Shown here: in pieces, positions 25,801 through 35,015 of the stretch
How the letters are laid out: each line of letters starts with the position of its first letter
Numbering within the stretch: position 1 is the first letter of the stretch
NCBI GenBank assembly: GCA_037783545.1
Contig: JBBELK010000481.1
Span: 1 to 64,000, forward strand
Length of the DNA: 64,000 bases
Direction: 5' to 3'
From: Henricia sp. BOLD:AAB3569
Taxonomy: Eukaryota > Echinodermata > Asteroidea > Spinulosida > Echinasteridae
Notes under the pieces: generated by a model
The model's database searches: none
What the model saw: the letters and a program-made list of their open reading frames with translations, nothing else
What the model was told of the DNA's origin: nothing
Made by a program: the position numbers and the translations under genes

Positions 25801-28800
25801 GCTCCAAAGACTCTATATTGCGCACTTGTGCTAAAAAAATGACAGACTTTGGCCTGGAAATGGCAGAGAAATTTCAGAGTTTAGGAAAAAAAGGGGTTGT
25901 CGCTTCCAGGATGCTCGCCGGGAAATGGCAGAGAAATTTCAGAGTTTAGGAAAAAAAGGGGTTGGCGCTTCCTGGATGCTCCCGCAACCTGTGGCTGTCT
26001 GTACACACCTCTTTGGTGTACTCCTGACTCGTGCGCATGCTCAGTCCTTCGGACTGTCGTTGACAAGGCCCTGTTTGGGACGGGATTTTGGTCAAAGTGT
26101 GGTCCAAACGTCGGCAAATTTGGAGGTCGAAAAATGTTCCGACGAACTTCAAATTTTGCATGCTCCAAAGACTCTATATTGCGCACTTGTCCTAAAAAAT
26201 TTACAGACTTTCGCCAGGAAATGACAGAGAAATTTCAGAGTTTAGGAAAAAAGGGGTTGGCGCTTCCTGGATGCTCCCGCAACCTGTGGCTGTTTGTACA
26301 CACCTCTTTGGTGTACTCCTGACTCGTGCGCATGCTCAGTCCTTCGGACTGTCGTTGACACGGCCCAGTTTGGGACGCGATTTTGGTCAAAGTGTGGTCC
26401 AAACGTCGGCAAATTTGGAGGTCGAAATATTTTCCGACGAACTTCAAATTTTGCATGATCCAAAGACTCTATATTGCGCACTTGTCCTAAAAAATTGACA
26501 GACTTTCGCCGGGAAATGACAGACAAATTTCAGAGTTTAGGAAAAAAAGGGGTTGGCGCTTCCGGATGCTCCCGCAACCTGTGGCTGTCTGTACACACCT
26601 CTTTGGTGTACTCCTGACTCGTGCGCATGCTCAGTCCTTCGGACTGTCGTTGACACGGCCCAGTTTGGGACGGGATTTTGGTCAAAGTGTGGTCCAAACG
26701 TCGGCAAATTTGGAGGTCGAAAAATTTTCCGACGAACTTCAAATTTTGCATGCTCCAAAGACTCTATATTGCGCACTTGTCCTAAAAAATTGACAGACTT
26801 TCGCCGGGAAATGGCAGAGAAATTTCAGAGTTTAGGGAAAAAAGGGGTTGGCGCTTCCTGGATGCTCCCGCAACCTGTGGCTGTCTGTACACACCTCTTT
26901 GGTGTACTCCTGACTCGTGCGCATGCTCAGTCCTTCGGACTGTCGTTGACACGGCCCAGTTTGGGACGGGATTTTGGTCAAAGTGTGGTCCAAACGTCGG
27001 CAAATTTGGAGGTCGAAAAATTTTCCGACGAACTTCAAATTTTGCATGCTTCAAAGACTCTATATTGCGCACTTGTCCTAAAAAATTGACAGACTTTCGC
27101 CGGGAAATGGCAGAGAAATTTCAGAGTTTAGGGAAAAAAAGGGGTTGGCGCTTCCTGGATGCTCCCGCAACCTGTGGCTGTCTGTACACACCTCTTGGGT
27201 GTACTCCTGACTCGTGCGCATGCTCAGTCCTTCGGACTGTCGTTGACACGGCCCAGTTTGGGACGGGATTTTGGTCAAAGTGTGGTCCAAACGTCGGCAA
27301 ATTTGGAGGTCGAAAAATTTTCCGACGAACTTCAAATTTTGCATGCTCCAAAGACTCTATATTGCGCACTTGTCCTAAAAAATTGACAGACTTTCGCCGG
27401 GAAATGACAGAGACATTTCAGAGTTTAGGTAAAAAGGGGTTGGCGCTTCCTGGATGCTCCCGCAACCTGTGGCTGTCTGTACACACCTCTTTGGTGTACT
27501 CCTGACTCGTGCGCATGCTCAGTCCTTCGGACTGTCGTTGACACGGCCCAGTTTGGGACGGGATTTTGGTCAAAGTGTGGTCCAAACGTCGGCAAATTTG
27601 GAGGTCGAAAAATGTTCCGACGAACTTCAAATTTTGCATGCTCCAAAGACTCTATATTGCGCACTTGTCCTAAAAAATTTACAGACTTTCGCCAGGAAAT
27701 GACAGAGAAATTTCAGAGTTTAGGAAAAAAAGGGGTTGGCGCTTCCTGGATGCTCCCGCAACCTGTGGCTGTTTGTACACACCTCTTTGGTGTACTCCTG
27801 ACTCGTGCGCATGCTCAGTCCTTCGGACTGTCGTTGACACGGCCCAGTTTGGGACGCGATTTTGGTCAAAGTGTGGTCCAAACGTCGGCAAATTTGGAGG
27901 TCGAAAAATTTTCCGACGAACTTCATATTTTGCATGCTCCAAAGACTCTATATTGCGCACTTGTCCTAAAAAATTGACAGACTTTCGCCGGGAAATGGCA
28001 GAGAAATTTCAGAGTTTAGGAAAAAAAGGGGTTGGCGCTTCCTGGATGCTCCCGCAACCTGTGGCTGTCTGTACACACCTCTTTGGTGTACTCCTGACTC
28101 GTGCGCATGCTCAGTCCTTCGGACTGTCGTTGACACGGCCCAGTTTGGGACGGGATTTTGGTCAAAGTGTGGTCCAAACGTCGGCAAATTTGGAGGTCGA
28201 AAAATTTTCCGACGAACTTCAAATTTTGCATGCTCCAAAGACTCTATATTGCGCACTTGTCCTAAAAAATTGACATACTTTCGCCGGGAAATGACAGAGA
28301 AATTTCAGAGTTTAGGAAAAAAAGGGGTTGGCGCTTCCTGGATGCTCCCGCAACCTGTGGCTGTCTGTACACACCTCTTTGGTGTACTCCTGACTCGTGC
28401 GCATGCTCAGTCCTTCGGACTGTCGTTGACACGGCCCAGTTTGGGACGGGATTTTGGTCAAAGTGTGGTCCAAACGTCGGCAAATTTGGAGGTCGAAAAA
28501 TTTTCCGACGAACTTCAAATTTTGCATGCTCCAAAGACTCTATATTGCGCACTTGTCCTGAAAAAAATTGACAGACTTTCGCCGGGAAATGACAGAGAAA
28601 TTTCAGAGTTTAGGAAAAAAAGGGGTTGGCGCTTCCTGGATGCTCCCGCAACCTGTGGCTGTCTGTACACACGTCTTTGGTGTACTCCTTACTCGTGCGC
28701 ATGCTCAGTCCTTCGGACTGTCGTTGACACGGCCCAGTTTGGGACGGGATTTTGGTCAAAGTGTGGTCCAAACGTCGGCAAATTTGGAGGTCGAAAAATT

Positions 28801-28875
28801 TTCCGACGAACTTCAAATTTTGCATGCTCCAAAGACTCTATATTGCGCACTTGTGCTAAAAAAATGACAGACTTT

Positions 28876-28940
28876 CGCCGGGAAATGGCAGAGAAATTTC
28901 AGAGTTTAGGAAAAAAAGGGGTTGGCGCTTCCAGGATGCT
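28876..28940 (+). repeat. 65-bp partial monomer duplication (marker)
   Basis: A segment from CGCCGGGAAATGG to CCAGGATGCT is followed directly by a second CGCCGGG start at 28941, so the monomer restarts early. The same junction, GATGCTCGCCGGG, also occurs at about 25911-25923 (second copy starting 25916) and at about 43000-43012 (second copy starting 43005). All three descend from one slippage or unequal-exchange event and trace block copying across the transposon. Confidence 0.88.
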
Positions 28941-31186
28941 CGCCGGGAAATGGCAGAGAAATTTCAGAGTTTAGGAAAAAAAGGGGTTGGCGCTTCCTGG
29001 ATGCTCCCGCAACCTGTGGCTGTCTGTACACACCTCTTTGGTGTACTCCTGACTCGTGCGCATGCTCAGTCCTTCGGACTGTCGTTGACAAGGCCCTGTT
29101 TGGGACGGGATTTTGGTCAAAGTGTGGTCCAAACGTCGGCAAATTTGGAGGTCGAAAAATGTTCCGACGAACTTCAAATTTTGCATGCTCCAAAGACTCT
29201 ATATTGCGCACTTGTCCTAAAAAAATTGACAGACTTTCGCCGGGAAATGACAGACAAATTTCAGAGTTTAGGAAAAAAAGGGGTTGGCGCTTCCGGATGC
29301 TCCCGCAACCTGTGGCTGTCTGTACACACCTCTTTGGTGTACTCCTGACTCGTGCGCATGCTCAGTCCTTCGGACTGTCGTTGACACGGCCCAGTTTGGG
29401 ACGGGATTTTGGTCAAAGTGTGGTCCAAACGTCGGCAAATTTGGAGGTCGAAAAAATTTTCGACGAACTTCAAATTTTGCATGCTCCAAAGACTCTATAT
29501 TGCGCACTTGTCCTAAAAAATTGACAGACTTTCCCTGGGAAATGGCAGAGAAATTTCAGAGTTTAGGGAAAAAAGGGGTTGGCGCTTCCTAGATGCTCCC
29601 GCAACCTGTGGCTGTCTGTACACACCTATTTGGTGTACTCCTGACTCGTGCGCATGCTCAGTCCTTCGGACTGTCGTTGACAAGGCCCTGTTTGGGACGG
29701 GATTTTGGTCAAAGTGTGGTCCAAACGTCGGCAAATTTGGAGGTCGAAAAATGTTCCGACGAACTTCAAATTTTGCATGCTCCAAAGACTCTATATTGCG
29801 CACTTGTCCTAAAAAATTTACAGACTTTCGCCAGGAAATGACAGAGAAATTTCAGAGTTTAGGAAAAAAAGGGGTTGGCGCTTCCTGGATGCTCCCGCAA
29901 CCTGTGGCTGTTTGTACACACCTCTTTGGTGTACTCCTGACTCGTGCGCATGCTCAGTCCTTCGGACTGTCGTTGACACGGCCCAGTTTGGGACGCGATT
30001 TTGGTCAAAGTGTGGTCCAAACGTCGGCAAATTTGGAGGTCGAAATATTTTCCGACGAACTTCAAATTTTGCATGATCCAAAGACTCTATATTGCGCACT
30101 TGTCCTAAAAAATTGACAGACTTTCGCCGGGAAATGACAGACAAATTTCAGAGTTTAGGAAAAAAAGGGGTTGGCGCTTCCGGATGCTCCCGCAACCTGT
30201 GGCTGTCTGTACACACCTCTTTGGTGTACTCCTGACTCGTGCGCATGCTCAGTCCTTCGGACTGTCGTTGACACGGCCCAGTTTGGGACGGGATTTTGGT
30301 CAAAGTGTGGTCCAAACGTCGGCAAATTTGGAGGTCGAAAAATTTTCCGACGAACTTCAAATTTTGCATGCTCCAAAGACTCTATATTGCGCACTTGTCC
30401 TAAAAAATTGACAGACTTTCGCCGGGAAATGGCAGAGAAATTTCAGAGTTTAGGGAAAAAAGGGGTTGGCGCTTCCTGGATGCTCCCGCAACCTGTGGCT
30501 GTCTGTACACACCTCTTTGGTGTACTCCTGACTCGTGCGCATGCTCAGTCCTTCGGACTGTCGTTGACACGGCCCAGTTTGGGACGGGATTTTGGTCAAA
30601 GTGTGGTCCAAACGTCGGCAAATTTGGAGGTCGAAAAATTTTCCGACGAACTTCAAATTTTGCATGCTTCAAAGACTCTATATTGCGCACTTGTCCTAAA
30701 AAATTGACAGACTTTCGCCGGGAAATGGCAGAGAAATTTCAGAGTTTAGGGAAAAAAAGGGGTTGGCGCTTCCGGGATGCTCCCGCAACCTGTGGCTGTC
30801 TGTACACACCTCTTGGGTGTACTCCTGACTCGTGCGCATGCTCAGTCCTTCGGACTGTCGTTGACACGGCCCAGTTTGGGACGGGATTTTGGTCAAAGTG
30901 TGGTCCAAACGTCGGCAAATTTGGAGGTCGAAAAATTTTCCGACGAACTTCAAATTTTGCATGCTCCAAAGACTCTATATTGCGCACTTGTCCTAAAAAA
31001 TTGACAGACTTTCGCCGGGAAATGACAGAGACATTTCAGAGTTTAGGAAAAAAGGGGTTGGCGCTTCCTGGATGCTCCCGCAACCTGTGGCTGTCTGTAC
31101 ACACCTCTTTGGTGTACTCCTGACTCGTGCGCATGCTCAGTCCTTCGGACTGTCGTTGACACGGCCCAGTTTGGGACGGGATTTTG

Positions 31187-31195
31187 GTCAAAGTG
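31187..31195 (+). repeat. Target site duplication, left copy
   Basis: GTCAAAGTG belongs to the satellite monomer (normal context GGTCAAAGTGTGGTCC) and occurs again directly after the right end of the element. A 9-bp duplication fits Mutator-like elements (8-11 bp) and is atypical of TTAA-, TA- or 4-bp-type superfamilies. Confidence 0.9.
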
Positions 31196-31310
31196 TAGTC
31201 TTGGTGCAAGACGATACTGACCGCCGCGAGAGGGCGCCATACACTTTACTATGAGGACAGGAAACCAGTCTACGTCCGTGCCTGCAGTATCGTCTTGGGA
31301 CAAATCCTGA
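31196..31310 (+). repeat. Left terminal inverted repeat (115 bp)
   Basis: This is identical along its whole length to the reverse complement of 37673-37787. It contains its own dyad: CAAGACGATACTG at 31207-31219 and CAGTATCGTCTTG at 31285-31297, 65 bp apart. The element therefore has four copies of the same 13-mer near its ends, a plausible set of transposase-binding sites (inference). The middle has a GC-rich stretch, CCGCCGCGAGAGGGCGCC. Confidence 0.95.
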
Positions 31311-32110
31311 CTGTTGGTATGTGACACCATGTGACCTTTGACCTAAGCTTATACATATGCATTAAGAGGTCAATTTCACCTGGCATAATGAGACTGCCAG
31401 TCTGGCAACTTGCAAAAAAAGGTGGGAGGGTAAAGTTCTGACGACATGGTGTGACATGTAGTCTGTCTAGTGTCATCATGTGTACAATGTATGCGATCGA
31501 TCGATCGATCGTTGTTGTGTCTTATCACGGAGGTAGGAAAAGATGTCTAGTGCAGTCTGTTGTGAACTGTGTAAACAAATAAACTGCCAAGTTATAATTA
31601 AAGTTTAAACAACCATGCCGCCAAGGTGCACTCCAGTTTACTCCATGTGGCCGTGAACACACGTGGACGGACGGACCTGCCCTGGATGGGAAAAAGCATT
31701 AAAATGTTGCCAAAAGATTTGCAGAACAACAATGCATTTTGGTTTATGCCAGGGGCTCTACTCCTGCCCCTGTTGTGAAGCACGTTTTTTTTAGCAATAA
31801 TTTATACTCAAACATCATTGTTTTTTCCTTACAATGACTTACATGTATTAGGCATCAATAAGTGCAAATCCAATGGAAAACCAAAGGATTTTAGTGCAGC
31901 AGGGCTTATGTGATGTCCGACTTGTAAATTCTTTCGGTCAGCGAGACCGAGAATCAACAGAGAGTAGGAAACATGGGTTGGTGCGAAAGAGCAGTTTAAG
32001 AGATGATGTTTATTAGGTTTAAACGCAAGAACGTTTTCCCAGATGCACTCACAAATTTGGATAAGAATGAAGTTGACCATAAATATTTTCGCCCATAAAA
32101 TGACTGATTT
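31311..32110. other. Transposon interior, no gene seen
   Basis: This AT-rich stretch just inside the left TIR has no frame longer than about 83 codons and no recognisable protein similarity. It holds a perfect AGGTCA-type direct repeat on the minus strand at 31332-31344 (TGACCTTTGACCT on plus) and a 17-bp GATC microsatellite at 31495-31511. It may be a decayed coding half of the element, but nothing in the sequence shows that. Confidence 0.6.
31495..31511. repeat. (GATC)n microsatellite
   Basis: A perfect 17-bp GATC tetranucleotide run. Confidence 0.85.
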
Positions 32111-32478
32111 TTAAAGGAGCGTGACCAGAGTTTCTGGAAAATAGTTTTCGATGTAACTTACCAATATTATCAAGTAACTCCCATACACACCTCCCATGTC
32201 CCAAAAACCCGAAAACATTCGCAATTTCCAGTAAAAAATTTAACAAAACTATTGAGTATGCTTTTAGCGGATAAACGTTGATACTGGAAAATTAGTTTAC
32301 AAATAATCGGTGGATTTTCGACGATATCCTCGGAAATATGCGGCCTAGAAGCGCGGGAGTTTCAGTTTCGTAATCAAAAAAAATATAACGGATGTTATGA
32401 TATAAAAATCTCATGACCCATAAGGTAAGTCCCGGGGAGTTATGGGTAAAAAAAAATGATCTGGTCACACTCCTTTAA
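32111..32478. mobile_element. TTAA-flanked MITE nested in the transposon
   Basis: TTAA at 32111-32114 and 32475-32478 flank a 360-bp segment with short inverted ends: AGGAGCGTGACCAGA on the left, and TCTGGTCACACTCCT on the right, whose complement is AGGAGTGTGACCAGA. The ends match with one difference, and the TTAA duplication is characteristic of piggyBac and Kolobok superfamilies. There is no coding capacity. I infer a non-autonomous element that inserted into an ancestor of the larger transposon. Confidence 0.75.
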
Positions 32479-32566
32479 GCATTAGATTTGATAGAAAAAC
32501 GCAAATATTTTCTGGTCAACTCTTCTTTCCCTAGAGAGTTCCGGTGTTTTTAAGGTTTGTCTTCAT

Positions 32567-32679
32567 TGGCGGATCCAGCCTCATTAAAATACAGAAATAC
32601 AGGAATACAAAGAAAACGCAGGGCTATAGCCCACTGAAATCCATTCTATTCCTGTATTTGAATGAGGCTGGATCCACCA
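32567..32679. mobile_element. Short inverted-repeat (MITE-like) hairpin
   Basis: TGGCGGATCCAGCCTCATT at 32567-32585 pairs with AATGAGGCTGGATCCACCA at 32661-32679, with one mismatch. Inner parts (AAATACAGGAAT and ATTCCTGTATTT) also pair, around a central GGGCTATAGCCC. The ends resemble hAT-type termini, but the flanking GTCTTCAT and CTAGTCTTGAT give only an imperfect, displaced duplication, so the superfamily is uncertain. Confidence 0.6.
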
Positions 32680-33190
32680 CTAGTCTTGATGGTCTTTGTC
32701 ATTAAACGCTGGAGTGTAAAGTCCTGAATAATTTGAAATTACCACTGGTATTTCATGACGTGACCGGGTCGGCAACACTTGGAGTCAACCGCTCCCGTGA
32801 CTAACATTGCCAGAACGTGTTTACCGGTACACATCCTCTGCCTGGATGTGTGGTCGTAAATCCATTTTTTTTGTTCACTAAACACTAGGAGGTTTGCATG
32901 TAAAACGTGAATGTGAAATGGCTTGAACCCAGGTTCGAATTTTGGTCACGGCAAAAGAGTTATCTTGCCACGAAAGTCACATTTGTGGATTTTTGTTTTC
33001 GTCTGTTGTAAGGTTTCCTCAAAGTAACGACCAAGTGCTCACAGCATTCCATGTTCGCATTTTACGTGCATCTAATCATTCATATTATGTCCTTGCATCA
33101 CAACCCTACTTCATTTACATGGTGCTACATGTAGAACCATGGACAAAGGAAATCCACAGGCTCAACTGAGGGTGACAGTTGCAATAGGAG
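32680..33190. other. Transposon interior, no gene seen
   Basis: A plus-strand frame of 75 codons at 32942-33169 resembles no protein I know and has no coding features. A GGTTCGAAT motif at 32932-32940 resembles part of a tRNA-type B box, but no A box or tRNA fold is visible upstream. Confidence 0.5.
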
Positions 33191-33328
33191 ATTTTTGAGA
33201 CGCATGTGGCAGTAAACAAACCAGTCCTTCATTATTTACGTCACATTGGAGCTATAAAGTGTGCATGCTCAATGTGACAAACAATAGAAAAGGACCGGTT
33301 TGTTTGATGCCAACATGTTTCTCAAAAG
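33191..33328. mobile_element. Imperfect inverted repeat, MITE-like
   Basis: The left arm (TTTTTGAGACGCATGTGGCA, AACAAACCAGTCCTT, GTCACATTG) pairs in order with the right arm (CAATGTGAC, AAGGACCGGTTTGTT, TGCCAACATGTTTCTCAAAA). About 20 bp of loop (GAGCTATAAAGTGTGCATGC) lies between the arms. A GGGTGAC motif outside the left arm and GTCACCC outside the right suggest that the repeat extends further. No coding capacity. Confidence 0.55.
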
Positions 33329-33624
33329 TCACCCATTCCCGAAACAACAGATATTGTGCTGAACTTGGCCCGCTGAAAATCAGATACAAGCTTCATAAAG
33401 TACATGTACATAGCAATTGCAGCTACATGTACTTTGTGTAGCATGAGCGCCACCATTTTGTTTAGAAAATTTGTAGACAGCTCCGTCGTGTACTCCTTTT
33501 GCAGAAATACGTAGTTATTGAGATTCTGAAATAATTTATCGCAGGATGACACATATTCAGTGTCTAAAGTTCAAAGTATGTTTTTTCGTTTAAAGGCACA
33601 GGCTCGTCACCAATGCATGAGCAC
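33329..33624. other. Non-coding stretch with small palindromes
   Basis: It contains an inverted pair ATAAAGTACATGTA (about 33395) and TACATGTACTTTGT (about 33424) around GCAATTGC, and no open frame of note. Confidence 0.5.
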
Positions 33625-33689
33625 CAAATTCGTGCCACGAAATATGCAGCTCCATGCCATGGAGCTGCGTATTTTATGGCACGAATTTG
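33625..33689. repeat. Near-perfect 65-bp palindrome
   Basis: CAAATTCGTGCCACGAAATA and ATGCAGCTCCATG on the left pair with CATGGAGCTGCGT and TATTTTATGGCACGAATTTG on the right across a single central base (33657), with only a few mismatches. It could form a long hairpin or cruciform. It may be a foldback element or a chance remnant; a pre-miRNA is unlikely without a normal terminal loop. Confidence 0.7.
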
Positions 33690-34664
33690 TTGAGAACCAC
33701 AGACTGTATATCTTTAAACAAACAAAACTTCATACAAAACTACATAGTTTATTTTTATACAACCAGAACAGACTTTACAGTTTTAAGTGAATAATTATAC
33801 CATGTGTTGGGGCATGGAGGTACGAAAAGTTATGGTTGGGGTTAGCACACTCGAGAAATAATGAGTTTGTTTGCATTTTTAACTGTACAGTATACTGGTA
33901 CTTTAAGATTGGAATTAACAAGAAACTAATGGGGCCTACATTAAATACAATGTATTTATAAGTAAGTAAATATTGCATGTGAAAAACTTCTGGTCTTTAT
34001 CATCCTTCGCTAAGAATGAGTAAACGGGCTCAGGTGTTTCACAAAAATTCACATGTACATGTACATGGAAATACGTATTGTGCTTATGTGCTATTTACAT
34101 GTAGTTGTAAATTTCATTGTATAATACAAGCCCATGACACTACTTGATTTCCAAAGTAAACGTTTACATTCACTGACTCATACATGTAGGTGACATTTAT
34201 GCAAATTGCAACAGGGAAAAAACATTGGCTGTCACACATGTTTAAATTTGACATTGGCAGATTGTAAATACATAGTTAAATGGTTAAAATTGTGTACAAC
34301 AAACTGGCGTACATGTAGCATGGGTAACATCATTTCAAAACGAACACTGGCTACTTGCAAGGCAGTCATGTTTTCCGTAAAAAAGTCACAATTGTTAAAA
34401 TTTCTATTTAAATTACTATTAACTATCTAAAAGTGTACATGGCATTACCTAAGTTGTATAAATCAATCACAGCAGCTATAGAGCATTGTCAATGATCGTG
34501 TACGGCATGCCTCAATACATGTATTTATATGCTTCATAAAAGATTTCCCACATCTACTAAATTCACTATTAGTAAGAAACATAAATCAAATATCGCAAAC
34601 TTTATACACCTGTGAAACTTGGATCAACTACAGTACAGTACTGTAACTGTCCAATCACTCCACA
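33690..34664. other. Transposon interior, AT-rich, no gene seen
   Basis: About 1 kb without convincing coding frames. It contains ACATGTACATGTACATGG-type repeats near 34051-34069, a motif common in several marine invertebrate genomes. Confidence 0.5.
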
Positions 34665-34825
34665 TAGACCTTATTGCAAATAACGCTTGGGTGAGTTTTT
34701 ACAAAAGCAGCAATGTATTGTGGGAAGGTTTTCGGGGCAGACTTTGCCCCGTTTTCCTTCCCACAATACAGTTGTGCTTTTGTGCAGACTTGCCCAAGGG
34801 GTATTACTATTAGCGATAAGGTCTA
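34665..34825. mobile_element. MITE-like inverted repeat, TA-flanked
   Basis: The outer arms TAGACCTTATTGCAAATAA and TTAGCGATAAGGTCTA and the inner arms TGTATTGTGGGAAGG and CCTTCCCACAATACA (plus CGGGGCA with TGCCCCG) make a 161-bp imperfect hairpin. The outer TA on both sides fits a TA duplication (Tc1/mariner-like), but two bases are weak evidence. It lies downstream of the predicted poly(A) signal of the helicase gene. Confidence 0.65.
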
Positions 34826-34927
34826 TTACTCCCCATTACTCACCACCACCCCCCGCCCCCCACTACACACAGACACCATTTGTTTAAAAGTAGCATTTGT
34901 ACGCTAAGAAAAAACATGCATCAAGGA

Positions 34928-34933
34928 TTTAAT
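34928..34933 (-). terminator. Possible poly(A) signal ATTAAA
   Basis: ATTAAA on the minus strand, about 83 bp past the helicase stop codon. It is the common variant of AATAAA. No canonical AATAAA is nearer, and the assignment is tentative. Confidence 0.35.
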
Positions 34934-35015
34934 AAAAATGGAAACACTTCAACCCGTTTCATGTGTTTTGTATTATGTACACAAGGTCTGAAGCAGTGGT
35001 CAGCTACTTAATAAT

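Larger units (their letters stand above)
1..31195 (+). repeat. Left satellite array, ~296-bp monomer
   Basis: This is an uninterrupted head-to-tail array of about 105 copies (estimated from spacing) of one unit, almost all 294-297 bp long. All copies have the same orientation. Most length variation comes from an A(6-8)G(4) tract and an A-run before TTGACAGAC. A subset is about 280 bp through loss of a 16-bp hairpin segment, and two places carry an extra 65-bp partial unit. Neighbouring copies differ by only a few bases, and linked variants mark subfamilies: CCTAGA with CCTATTTGG; TTTACAG with CCAGGAAATGAC, GCTGTTTGT and GACGCGAT. No rRNA, tRNA or snRNA was recognised in the unit. Arrays of this size and homogeneity are typical of centromeric or other heterochromatic satellite DNA, but the chromosomal position is inference. 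The array enters the window already in progress. Confidence 0.97.
25543..31195 (+). repeat. Higher-order repeat: 3025 and 3618-bp periods, cut by the transposon
   Basis: Blocks from 25543 to about 26000 recur at 28568 (offset 3025) and blocks from about 26530 recur at 30148 (offset 3618). The second series is interrupted at 31195 by the transposon and resumes at 37797. The sequence from 27612 matches 37831, an offset of 10219, which equals 3618 plus 6601, the element length plus the 9-bp duplication. Markers include the 65-bp partial unit, GACAAGGCCCTGTTTGG, GCTTCCGGATGC, CATGATCCAAAG, CATGCTTCAAAG and CCTCTTGGGTG. Confidence 0.88.

Noticed and set aside
1-31195. Dozens of 60-277-codon open frames on both strands of the left array
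   Set aside because: They are the same satellite unit read in several frames. They overlap each other on both strands, change frame with A-tract length, and resemble no known protein.
32926-32945. tRNA-derived SINE, suggested by GGTTCGAAT
   Set aside because: Only a partial B box is present; no A box, tRNA fold or SINE tail was found.
31598-33790. Small frames of 60-83 codons in the transposon interior
   Set aside because: They have no similarity I recognise, no codon signal and no conserved motif; they are at the length expected by chance.
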